Assembly: GCA_003245525.1 (NCBI GenBank)
Contig: QKCY01000376.1
Span: forward strand, 1 to 33,931
Source of the DNA: Victivallales bacterium
Lineage (GTDB): Bacteria > Verrucomicrobiota > Lentisphaeria > Oligosphaerales > Lenti-02
Length of the DNA: 33,931 nt
Reading direction: 5' to 3'
Positions 1 through 8,193 of the stretch are shown in pieces. Both the position numbers and the translations under genes were made by a program. The notes under the pieces are model-generated. The model was not told the DNA's origin, searched no databases, and was given only the letters and a program-made list of their open reading frames with translations. Position 1 is the first letter of the stretch, and each line of letters starts with the position of its first letter.

Positions 1-27
1 GGCGCAGGGACGAGGGCAACGCCTCTT

Positions 28-101
28 GCGGCGGAGGCCCGCCGCTTCTCCAGCACGTTGATCCGGTGCCGGGTTCTGGAGAAGCGCCCGGCCTCGGGCG
101 C
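28..101. repeat. Inverted pair of REP-like hairpins (REPIN-like), copy 1
   Basis: GCGGCGG-AGGC-CCGCCGC-TTCTCCA (28-52) facing TGGAGAA-GCGCCCG-GCCT-CGGGCGC (77-101). Same two hairpins recur at 7979-8081 and 31189-31265. Confidence 0.8.
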
Positions 102-263
102 GGGGAATGTCGTCTGCATCGCGACCGCAGCGCCCAGCCGGGACCCCCGGGAGGCGGGAACCCATAGCTCCCTGCATATTGCCGGATTGACCTTGCCCGG
201 CACGTGCAGGCCCACCCTCTTGTGGAGAGAGCGATGGGGGTTGCCCACGATCCAGGACCGGAC

Positions 264-1346
264 CTACAGCAGGGCGCTCAGTACGGAGTCGTTGAGCAGC
301 AGGCCCAGGCGGGTGGGGGCTAGCCCGTCGCCACGGGGTTCGAGCAGGCCTTGCTCGACCAGTTCTGCCAGTTCGGGTCCGCGCAGATCCTGGGCGACGA
401 ATCCGGTCCGCGCCTCGAAGGCGGGCCATTGCCAACCGGCGATCGTACGGAAGCCGAAAGCGAGAATCTCGCAGGCGCGCTCGCGGGGCGGCAGTTCGTC
501 CCGTTCCGGCGGGACTCCGGCCAGCCAGTCGGCGAGTGACGCGGGCTGGGTCCAGCGGGTGGTCCCGTCGAAGGAGGTGGCGGCGGGTCCGCAACCGAGA
601 TAGGTGCCGCCATACCAGATGGCCAGATTGTGCCGGCACTCGGCCCCGGGCCGGGCGAAGTTCGAGATCTCGTAGCGGCGTAGGCCATACGTGGCCAGCA
701 CCTCGTCGGTGGCCTCCCACATGGCCTCGAAATCCTCCTCTTCCGTCGCCAGCCGACCCGCCAGGCGGGTGCCCTCCTCGATAGTCAGGGCGTAAGCGGA
801 AAGGTGCTCGATGCCGAGATCGCAGGCCCGCGCCAGATCCTCGCGCCAAGCCGCCACGCTCTGACCGGGCACGGCGAAGATGAGGTCCAGATTCTGGCGG
901 AGGATGCCGTTTGCCCGCAGGCAGGCCAGAGTCCGGCCCAGATCGCCCAGTTCGCCGCGCCGTCCCAGGGTCTGGCGCAGAGTGGGTAAGAAGCTCTGCA
1001 CGCCCAGGCTAACCCGGTTCACCCCGTGCCTGACCAACACCTCGATCCTCGCCGGGGTGAGGGAATCGGGGTTGCACTCGACGGTCCATTCATAGCCCGG
1101 TTGCAGGCGGAAGTTGCCCTGCACCAACCCCAGCAGTTCGTCCAGTTCTGCCGGTTCCAGGAGGGACGGCGTGCCCCCGCCCACGAAGATACTGGCCAGG
1201 GGTTCCGTCTCCACGAACTCCTCCCGCAGCCGGTCCAGGTAGCGCCGCCGCCAGGCGGGGGCCAATCCCGCCTCCGAATAGAACGCGCAGTAGTCGCACT
1301 TGGCGGCGCAGAAGGGCACATGGAGATAGAGCGATTCGTAGGGCAT
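264..1346 (-). CDS. hemW: HemW-like radical SAM protein (coproporphyrinogen III oxidase-like)
   Basis: MPYESLYLHVPFCAAKCDYCAFYSE (CxxxCxYC radical SAM motif), FVGGGTPSLL, RVSLGVQSF, ISNFARPG. Start chosen at the ATG at 1346; the longer ORF reads into repeats. Confidence 0.9.
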   Translation of the reverse strand: MPYESLYLHVPFCAAKCDYCAFYSEAGLAPAWRRRYLDRLREEFVETEPLASIFVGGGTPSLLEPAELDELLGLVQGNFRLQPGYEWTVECNPDSLTPARIEVLVRHGVNRVSLGVQSFLPTLRQTLGRRGELGDLGRTLACLRANGILRQNLDLIFAVPGQSVAAWREDLARACDLGIEHLSAYALTIEEGTRLAGRLATEEEDFEAMWEATDEVLATYGLRRYEISNFARPGAECRHNLAIWYGGTYLGCGPAATSFDGTTRWTQPASLADWLAGVPPERDELPPRERACEILAFGFRTIAGWQWPAFEARTGFVAQDLRGPELAELVEQGLLEPRGDGLAPTRLGLLLNDSVLSALL

Positions 1347-1374
1347 GGGGAACTGTAACGGGGAAATGGAAGAG

Positions 1375-1401
1375 TGGAATGGTGGAATGGTGGAATGATG
1401 G
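1375..1401. repeat. Short 8-bp tandem repeat (TGGAATGG/TGGAATGA), left arm
   Basis: tggaatgg tggaatgg tggaatga tgg; opposite orientation to the array at 1575-1630. Confidence 0.85.
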
Positions 1402-1540
1402 AGAAGCAGAAGATCAGGTCCGTGGTGCTGAGCTTCGGATACACGGACAAACACGGACCAGCACGGACAGCCGCCACGGGCTGCGACCTCGGACAGCAGG
1501 TGTCCTGTCTGCACTCCGGTCGCCCGGCACTCCAAATACC

Positions 1541-1558
1541 GCCGAGCTGGGGCTCGGC
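1541..1558. repeat. Intergenic hairpin (REP-like)
   Basis: gccgagc-tggg-gctcggc: 7-bp stem, 4-nt loop. Confidence 0.65.
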
Positions 1559-1574
1559 GCTCCCAGGCAGTTCC

Positions 1575-1630
1575 CCATCATTCCATCATTCCATCATTCC
1601 ATCATTCCATCATTCCATCATTCCATCATT
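1575..1630. repeat. 8-bp tandem repeat (CCATCATT)x7, right arm
   Basis: Seven perfect copies of ccatcatt. Confidence 0.97.
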
Positions 1631-1717
1631 CCGCTTTCTCCCATTCCGCCTCTCTTCCTCGCCTTCCGCGCCAATGGCGGTAGAGTGCTTCCCGGCAATC
1701 ACCCCAAGGAGTTTCCC

Positions 1718-2590
1718 ATGGCCATTCTCGTCAACGGCGAACGCATCGAAGACCAGGCGATCCAGGGCGAGGCCATGCGCCTCCAGCAGGCGGGCGGCGG
1801 TCCCGACGCGGCCCAGCATGCCCAGCGCAACCTGATCGACCAGGTACTGATGCGCCAGGAAGCCGCCCGGCGGGCCTACGCCGTGGGTCCGGCCGAGATT
1901 GAGCAAGGCCTGCACAAGCTCTTTGTTGAACAGGGCGGACGGGAGGCCTTCTTCCAGCGCCACCGGCTGACCGAGGCGGACGAGCCGCGCCTGCGCGAGC
2001 ATGTGGTCACCAGCCGCCGGATCGAGAAGCTGATCGACGACATCTGCGCCGAAGTCCCGGCTCCGGACGCGGCGGCGGTCCGCGCCTACTTCGACGAGCA
2101 TCCCGACGAGTTCGTGAAGCCCCTGCGGGTCCGTGCCTCCCATATCGTTAAGCGGCCCCAGGGATCGGACGACGACGGGACTCTGGTCGCCCTCTGCGAA
2201 GCCCGGCGGCGGCTCCAGGCGGGCGAGGACTTTGCCACTCTGGCGGCGGAGTACTCCGACTGCCACAGCGAACCCGGCGGCGACTTGGGCTTCTTCGCCA
2301 AGGGGCAGATGGTCCCCGGTTTCGAGGTCGTGGCCTTCTCCATGGCAACCGGCGAGATCAGCCCCGTTTTCATGACCCAGTTCGGCCTGCACATCATGCA
2401 GGTCTTCGAGCGCGAGGAACCCCGGCCCCTCGACTTCGCCGAGGTGGAGAAGGACCTCGCCAAGCGGCTCCATGAGGACGCCCGCGACAAGGTCTTCGGC
2501 GAGTACCTCGAGCAGCTCCGCGCCAAGGCCAAGATCCAGACCGCCCCCGAGCCGAAACCCGGCAAGGGTAAGAAAAAGGGCGGGAAGTAG
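1718..2590 (+). CDS. PpiC/parvulin-type peptidyl-prolyl cis-trans isomerase
   Basis: VRASHIVKRPQ...LQAGEDFATLAAEYSDCHSEPGGDLGFFAKGQMVPGFEVVAFSMATGEISPVFMTQFGLHIMQV is a classic rotamase signature. ATG at 1718 preceded by aagga (1706-1710). No signal peptide. Confidence 0.88.
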   Translation: MAILVNGERIEDQAIQGEAMRLQQAGGGPDAAQHAQRNLIDQVLMRQEAARRAYAVGPAEIEQGLHKLFVEQGGREAFFQRHRLTEADEPRLREHVVTSRRIEKLIDDICAEVPAPDAAAVRAYFDEHPDEFVKPLRVRASHIVKRPQGSDDDGTLVALCEARRRLQAGEDFATLAAEYSDCHSEPGGDLGFFAKGQMVPGFEVVAFSMATGEISPVFMTQFGLHIMQVFEREEPRPLDFAEVEKDLAKRLHEDARDKVFGEYLEQLRAKAKIQTAPEPKPGKGKKKGGK

Positions 2591-2674
2591 CCAGTAGCGC
2601 TGTTTTCAGGGCGGAATGGTGGAATGATGGAATAGTGGAACGGAAGACGAAGGGCACTGCCCGCCGTCGGTCCG

Positions 2675-2710
2675 GTCCACTTCGTCCACCCTGTCCACTT
2701 CGTCCACGAT
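2675..2710. repeat. 9-bp tandem repeat GTCCACNNN x4
   Basis: gtccacttc gtccaccct gtccacttc gtccacgat. Confidence 0.85.
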
Positions 2711-2732
2711 CCGTTGCCGTCACAACCCAGGA

Positions 2733-2754
2733 GCAGGCGGGACGCCTGCGCTAC
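2733..2754 (+). repeat. REP-like hairpin with (G)CTACG tail
   Basis: gcaggcg-gga-cgcctgc followed by gctacgg; partial second copy gcaggcgctacgg follows. Confidence 0.7.
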
Positions 2755-2775
2755 GGAATGCAGGCGCTACGGGTG

Positions 2776-4182
2776 TTACCTCGGCGGGCGGGCGCAGCGC
2801 TGGAGGCGGACGGCGCTGCTACCGCCGCCGACAGGCGGGGCGGGCGGCGGCGGATCGGGCGGTTCCACGGCCACTCCATCCTCCAGCCAGAGGGCATGCC
2901 GCCAGACTTTGCCCAGGTTCTCGCCCCAGTGGACCCGGAAGTCCTGGAAGCGCAGGCCGTGGACGTAACGGGCGTAGATGGCCGCGGGCAGGGCGGGTTG
3001 CCCGTCCATACCGGGCTGACCGTAGATGCGGTAGGGATAGGGCACTCCCGCGACGAATTCCTCGTTGTCGGTGCCGCCGCTCAGGTGCAGGTCCCAGTCC
3101 TGGAGGCAGACCCCGCGCACCGGGTTGCCGGGATTGCCGCCGATGTAGGATCCGGCGGTGGCATGGGCGCGCACATCGCGGATGCTGAGAGCACGAATGC
3201 CTGCCTCGGGAGCGGGTTCCGCCCCGTGGATGATCTGGAGGGGCAGGATCACGTCCATGGTCAGGTTGGCGAAGCTGATGTTCTCGATCCGGGTGCCGCG
3301 CACCGTGCGTTCCGAGTAGCGCGACACCACGTTGATCCCATAGCGGGCTTCGGTCATCACCAGATTCGTGAGCGAGCAGTTGCGCACGACGCCGTCGCCC
3401 ACCCCCACGCGGACGCAGTTGCAGGGCGTGCGCAGGACGCAGTTGCTGACCACCACATTCTCGCAGGCCTGCTCGCGGCCCAGGGCACGGGGATTGCCGC
3501 GCAGAGTGATGCAGTCGTCGCCGCTGGCGATCAGGCAATCGCTGATGGTCACATCCCGGCAGCAATCCACGTCGATGCCGTCGCCATTGGCGGTCTCGGG
3601 GGGATTGGTGATACGCAGGCCGCGCACCCGCACGTTCTCGCAGCCGAAGAACATCAGCGTCCAGTAGGGGGAGTTGACCAGGGACACGTCCCGCACCGCC
3701 ACATCCCGGCAGTTGCAGAACCAGACCATCTGGCCCGGCCGCCAGTCGCGGATCGGGAAGTTGGCCCGCTTGTAGCGATAGCCGAGCGACGGCTTGTCCT
3801 CCGGCAGCGGGCCGAAGAAGGCGGCGGAGTTGCCGTCGATGGTGCCGCAACCGGTGATCGCGGCCCCGGTCACCCCGTAGCCGGTGACCAGATGGGCTCC
3901 GGTCACGTTCTCGGTCGTGAAGACCTGGTTTTCGGGATAGACATCGTCCCGATTGTAGTCCGCCCGGTCGGGACTGCCCAGCAAGGTGGCCCCGGCCAGC
4001 AAATGGAGTTCCACCCGGTCACGCAGGTAGAGCGTGCCGGTGCGGTAGGTGCCAGGCGGCACCAGCGCCCTGCCGCCGCCCGCCTTGCCGCAGGCATCCA
4101 GCGCCGCCTGGAGCGCCGCCGTATCGTTGGCCTGCCCGTCGCCCTTGGCGCCGAAGTCGGTGACCGAATGGAAGCCTTGCAT
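2776..4182 (-). CDS. Glycoside hydrolase family 28-like (polygalacturonase-type right-handed beta-helix)
   Basis: VTDFGAKGDGQANDTAALQAALDAC...GTYRTGTLYLRDRVELHLLAGATLLGS...NGDGIDVDCCRDVTISDCLIASGDDCITLRG. ATG at 4182. Confidence 0.88.
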   Translation of the reverse strand: MQGFHSVTDFGAKGDGQANDTAALQAALDACGKAGGGRALVPPGTYRTGTLYLRDRVELHLLAGATLLGSPDRADYNRDDVYPENQVFTTENVTGAHLVTGYGVTGAAITGCGTIDGNSAAFFGPLPEDKPSLGYRYKRANFPIRDWRPGQMVWFCNCRDVAVRDVSLVNSPYWTLMFFGCENVRVRGLRITNPPETANGDGIDVDCCRDVTISDCLIASGDDCITLRGNPRALGREQACENVVVSNCVLRTPCNCVRVGVGDGVVRNCSLTNLVMTEARYGINVVSRYSERTVRGTRIENISFANLTMDVILPLQIIHGAEPAPEAGIRALSIRDVRAHATAGSYIGGNPGNPVRGVCLQDWDLHLSGGTDNEEFVAGVPYPYRIYGQPGMDGQPALPAAIYARYVHGLRFQDFRVHWGENLGKVWRHALWLEDGVAVEPPDPPPPAPPVGGGSSAVRLQRCARPPR

Positions 4183-4230
4183 CGTGTGGTCTACTCCTCG
4201 TTGGGGACCTGGTACTGGCACGAAGGAGAA

Positions 4231-4270
4231 TGTGGCAGCAACCGCACGGTTGCGCAAGAAAGCTGCCACA
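4231..4270 (-). promoter_or_regulatory. Nested inverted repeat in the leader/promoter region of the GH28-like gene
   Basis: tgtggcagc (4231-4239) / gctgccaca (4262-4270), with inner gcaacc-gcac-ggttgc (4238-4253). Confidence 0.5.
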
Positions 4271-4498
4271 GGGGTTGCATCCACCCGCAGAGCGCCCTAT
4301 GGTCCGACGTTCCTGGAAGCGATCTGTGCTGTGACGACCGGAAGCGGAGAAGCGGTTCGTTGACTCCCGTGTTGGCGGGTTGACGCCCACTTGGCAGGTC
4401 CTGTGTTCGTCCTCCCCGTTACCGGCCATGCTGTGTATTCCGGATCGGGATGGGGCATCCCGACCGCAATCGGCAACAGGAAGAAAAGGAGTACGACG

Positions 4499-4738
4499 AT
4501 GGGAGAAGCAGGTGCGATCCTGATGGTGGTCGGATTGATCATCGCATTTGTCGGTGCAATCATGTTTCTCGTGACGGCGTTCCGCGCGAGTGTGCTCTGG
4601 GGACTTGGCTGCCTGTTTGTCCACCCGGTCTCGCTGATCTTCCTGATCATACACTGGCGCGAGGCCAAGAAGCCCTTTGGCATTGAGACCCTGGGGCTCG
4701 TACTGGCTGTGATCGGCGCCATGATGGGCCAAGGCTGA
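4499..4738 (+). CDS. 79-aa hydrophobic membrane protein
   Basis: MGEAGAILMVVGLIIAFVGAIMFLVTAFRASVLWGLGCLFVHPVSLIFLIIHWREAKKPFGIETLGLVLAVIGAMMGQG; aaaagga RBS just upstream; followed by a hairpin + T run. Confidence 0.7.
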   Translation: MGEAGAILMVVGLIIAFVGAIMFLVTAFRASVLWGLGCLFVHPVSLIFLIIHWREAKKPFGIETLGLVLAVIGAMMGQG

Positions 4739-4755
4739 TCGGTTCCGGCTCGACT

Positions 4756-4796
4756 ACCCCCCCGCCCGTTGGCAGAGCCCGGACCGGGGGGTTTTC
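4756..4796 (+). terminator. Putative intrinsic terminator
   Basis: acccccc ... ggggggtttt immediately after the 79-aa ORF. Confidence 0.5.
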
Positions 4797-4826
4797 CTTG
4801 CCATGCTTCCAGGAAAGGAAGGGCGC

Positions 4827-7712
4827 TCAGTCCGCGAAGACGCCGCGGAACTCGATGGACTCGATGACGAGCCAGTCGGGGCCGGGGTTGTCGATAGCGA
4901 TACGGTGGGTGCCTGCCGGGATGGGGAAGGTGAAGGTCTGGTCGTACTCGGGGGCGTTGCCGTCGTTCTTGCCGTCGCGGTCGGGTAGGTCGATCAGGCG
5001 GGCGGGGGCATCATCCAGTTGGACGCTGAGCCGGGCTCCGGTGGAGGCGACGGCCAGGACGTGGATGCGCAGTTCGGCGGGAGCGGCGGCATTCAGGGTG
5101 AAGACCGGGGGGTTGCGCAGTTCGGTGTGCAGCATGCCTTGCAGGTAGCTGTTGAGGTCCTCGCCATGCTCCACGGTGCCGTTGGCCCGGACCCGGAACT
5201 CGGCGGTGACGGGCTTGGCCCAGCGACCCCGAGGACGCAGGAGAACGGGGTCGGTGAGACGGCTCAGATCGGGCTTCCGCGGGTAGTGCAGGAGCGCCAC
5301 GGAGTAGGCATCCAGTCCGGGTAGCCGGACCTTGATGCTATCGCCAGACAGACTCGCCGTGGCGGTCTTTTCGTCGGTGAAATCCGGGGAGATCACGGTC
5401 ACACGATCCGGGAGAACCCCGACGGGAACCGTCAGGTCGAGGGAGTCCGCGATCGGATGGAGCGCGCCGCCGCGCACGTCGCGGTTGATGGCATGGACGA
5501 CCAGCGCCTGGAGTCCCTCGTGCCACCAGGCCGAGAGGCTGGCGGGACGGTCGCCCATGCCCAGACCCTCGCAACCGGCCCATTCGCCGCCGGTGTAGAG
5601 ATCGCGGTGGCTCTGGTAGAAAACGGCCTGCTGGGCGATGGTGCCGAGGCTGCCGTCGCGGTTGGCGTCGCAACCAAAGGGGCCGAGCACGGGGAAGGCG
5701 AAGAAGGCTCCGGCGGCGTAGATCTCGGCCCCGCGGGTGCGCATCCAGACCTCGCGCTCGCTCGGGGACGCGGCCATCCAGGGGAAGGGCGGATCGCCGA
5801 AACCCCAGTCGTGGAAGAGCACCACCGGCACCCTCTGTCCGGCCAGTGCGTGGCCCCGGGCCACATAGGAACGCCAGGTCGGCAGCTCGTTCCGACGCAG
5901 GTCGATGTGCCCATCGGTCATGGTCCAGCGGCCCCAGACCCCGAGGACTTGCAGGTCCACATAGGCGATCAGACCGTTGCCGCTGATGAGCACCTTCCGG
6001 CCCTGTTTCGCGGCGTAGGCCCGGATGCGGTCGGTGAGCTCCTTCCAGGCGCGGTCGTCGCGCCAGCGGCGGAATTCCGCCCACAGCGGGGCCACCCGGT
6101 TCTCGGGCCGGTAGGGGTTGTCGGTCCAACTGTTGGCTTTGAGGAAGGCGCGGTAGTTGAAGGAGTCGATCCGAGCGGTTGGACAGATGGCAGGATCGGT
6201 CAGGGCAATCCCGAGCTCCTGCTGCCAGCGGGGATCGTCGGGCCGCCATTCCCGGGTGCGGGACTGGACCGTGGCTAGGAAGGTGCGGAAGTCGCGCAGG
6301 GAGTAGTCGTCGTAGCCTTCGCGCCCGGAGAGGGCGGCGTTGGGTTCGTCCATGAACAGGCAGTCCACCCCGGCGTCGATCTGCTCCTGGCACCAGCGGA
6401 GGAGGTAGTCCAGGTAGGCGGGACAGGACAGGGAGCCATGGCGGACGCCGGGGCTGTCCCAGGCATCGACCAAGCTGCCGTCGGGCCCGTGCGTGGCCAT
6501 GTCGAGCAACTGCTCGCGGGTGATGCCGTTCTCGGTGTCGTAGAGGGCGCTGCATGTGATGCCGCCGCCGAAGAGCGCGCCGAGCTGGTGGGCTTCCTCC
6601 GGGAACCGGGTCCACTTCTCCACCGGCACCCGCCGGTTCCACTTGAACCAGCCCCGGATGGCGAGGTCGGTCCCGGTCTTGCGCATGAGGCCGATCGCAT
6701 AGTCCGAGCTGGTGGTCTCGTTCATGGTGTAGACCACGGCCTGGTTGATGTCGCGGACCGGTTCGCTCCGGCGCAGGGCCGCCGGGAAATCGGGAACCGA
6801 GGCGGCGGTCGGCGGCAGCGGGGCCGGTTCGGGGGCGCCCTTGGCCAGACGGGCCTTGGCATCGGCCAGCAGGCGGGCCACCAGCGCGGCCTCGGCCTGG
6901 GGCTCGGCAGGCAGGGGGGCCAGCCAGGCCCAGCGCAGGGCGTTGTCGGGGTTGGACACATAGCCGGCATAGAGATAGAGATTCGCCGGGGTATGGCGTT
7001 GCACGAACATGCTGGCTCCAGCCCAGTCCTGGGCCGGGTTCACGTAGACGAAACCAAAGCCGGTCCCCGTGATCGTGTTCCGCAGACCCAGCAGGGGTTG
7101 GTCTTGGCTCAAGCTCTTGACCGTGTCGCCCTCATTGCCCCAGGGCGAGACGCCCACATAGGCGGGCAGGACCGGCAGGTCCGCCAGCTTCCCCGCGTGG
7201 CGTTTTCCGGTCGCGTCGATCTCGACATAGGCATCCCAGGCCTGTGGGTCGAGGGTGAAGCGAGGCGGAAACCACAGCGAACCCTTGACCGGAGAGTCGT
7301 TCTCCACCCGGCCTCCCAGCAAAATGCCCTCGTCCGTACACACGAAGAAAACGTGCAGACAGGGCGTGGCGTCGAGTCCCAACGGGCTGCGCCAGGCCAC
7401 CGTCACCGCCGTGGCGTCCTGGGCGAGCCTCCAGCCGCAACGGGACCCATTGGCCAACTGCGGGGCACCGTCGGCGAAGAGCCCGAGGTCGGGCAGGACG
7501 CCGCGCTGCGTCAGGGGCAGCCAGGCACCGGCGGCATCCTTCACGGCCAACTGCACCTCGGCCACTTCGCGGGTGAAGGTGGCCTGGTACGCCTTGCCCT
7601 CGACCACGACCTTCGCGCCGTCGGGCGTGACCCTGGGCACGGCGCCGACCAGACAGGGGAGGAGAACCAGGAAAAGTGGACCGAATGGACGGGGGAGATT
7701 CCGGGTGGTCAT
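4827..7712 (-). CDS. Large secreted protein, probable TIM-barrel glycosidase-like enzyme of unassigned family
   Basis: Signal-peptide-like N-terminus (MTTRNLPRPFGPLFLVLLPCLVGAV); internal CLFMDEPNAALSGREGYDDYSLRDF and C-terminal beta-rich region. Long ORF with convincing amino acid composition. Confidence 0.75.
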   Translation of the reverse strand: MTTRNLPRPFGPLFLVLLPCLVGAVPRVTPDGAKVVVEGKAYQATFTREVAEVQLAVKDAAGAWLPLTQRGVLPDLGLFADGAPQLANGSRCGWRLAQDATAVTVAWRSPLGLDATPCLHVFFVCTDEGILLGGRVENDSPVKGSLWFPPRFTLDPQAWDAYVEIDATGKRHAGKLADLPVLPAYVGVSPWGNEGDTVKSLSQDQPLLGLRNTITGTGFGFVYVNPAQDWAGASMFVQRHTPANLYLYAGYVSNPDNALRWAWLAPLPAEPQAEAALVARLLADAKARLAKGAPEPAPLPPTAASVPDFPAALRRSEPVRDINQAVVYTMNETTSSDYAIGLMRKTGTDLAIRGWFKWNRRVPVEKWTRFPEEAHQLGALFGGGITCSALYDTENGITREQLLDMATHGPDGSLVDAWDSPGVRHGSLSCPAYLDYLLRWCQEQIDAGVDCLFMDEPNAALSGREGYDDYSLRDFRTFLATVQSRTREWRPDDPRWQQELGIALTDPAICPTARIDSFNYRAFLKANSWTDNPYRPENRVAPLWAEFRRWRDDRAWKELTDRIRAYAAKQGRKVLISGNGLIAYVDLQVLGVWGRWTMTDGHIDLRRNELPTWRSYVARGHALAGQRVPVVLFHDWGFGDPPFPWMAASPSEREVWMRTRGAEIYAAGAFFAFPVLGPFGCDANRDGSLGTIAQQAVFYQSHRDLYTGGEWAGCEGLGMGDRPASLSAWWHEGLQALVVHAINRDVRGGALHPIADSLDLTVPVGVLPDRVTVISPDFTDEKTATASLSGDSIKVRLPGLDAYSVALLHYPRKPDLSRLTDPVLLRPRGRWAKPVTAEFRVRANGTVEHGEDLNSYLQGMLHTELRNPPVFTLNAAAPAELRIHVLAVASTGARLSVQLDDAPARLIDLPDRDGKNDGNAPEYDQTFTFPIPAGTHRIAIDNPGPDWLVIESIEFRGVFAD

Positions 7713-7807
7713 AGTGGGCCTCTGTACTGCCATCACTCAGTATCCTGTCCTCTGTGCAGGAAACGCATCGCAAATCATTCACGCCCAATATAGTGCAGGC
7801 GGTGTCT

Positions 7808-7941
7808 GAGTCCCGCGTTCACGCGGAAGCCAGCGCGCAGCTTCAGCGAGCGCGGGGCACATCGGATGCACGGAGACGGTGGCGGTGGCCTCCCTCCGGC
7901 GCTGAAGCACCGGAGACGACTTCCGCGTGAACGCGGGACTC
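7808..7941. repeat. 134-bp element bounded by a perfect 22-bp inverted repeat
   Basis: gagtcccgcgttcacgcggaag (7808-7829) / cttccgcgtgaacgcgggactc (7920-7941); nested gcttcagcg (7840-7848) / cgctgaagc (7900-7908). Confidence 0.9.
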
Positions 7942-7978
7942 CGACGAGGAGGGCGACCGTGGGATGGACAGAAGCGCC

Positions 7979-8081
7979 TGGAGAAGCGGCGGGCCTCCGC
8001 CGCGAGACGGGTCGGACGAGAGGGAACCGATGGTCTCCGAGGAACCGCCACGCCCCGCGCCCGGGGCCGGGCGCTTCTCCA
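7979..8081. repeat. Inverted pair of REP-like hairpins (REPIN-like), copy 2
   Basis: TGGAGAA-GCGGCGG-GCCT-CCGCCGC (7979-8003) and GCGCCCG-GGGC-CGGGCGC-TTCTCCA (8057-8081). Confidence 0.8.
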
Positions 8082-8193
8082 GCGCGTGGGATGAACCGAA
8101 AGCCGAGTGGGACGCGCGGGTCGGGATAGGCCCAGTCCTTTGGTTGCGGCCAACGGCTGCTCTATGCTTTTCCATCATCCCACCGGTCCGCCC

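Noticed and set aside
58-603. Recurring peptide motif LEKRPASGAGN / AEARRFF in ORFs at 58-603, 7843-8178 (minus) and 30816-31787 (minus)
   Set aside because: Not a protein family: the shared peptide is the translation of the REP-like hairpins.
1575-1630. Possible CRISPR-like array
   Set aside because: 8-bp perfect tandem repeat without spacers; a microsatellite, and no cas genes are present.
1379-1717. N-terminal extension of the PpiC ORF (IIPSFHHSIIPSFHHS...)
   Set aside because: Translated CCATCATT tandem repeat; the real start is the ATG at 1718 with its own RBS.
2635-4383. 582-aa plus-strand ORF
   Set aside because: Antisense to the GH28-like gene and begins within intergenic repeats.
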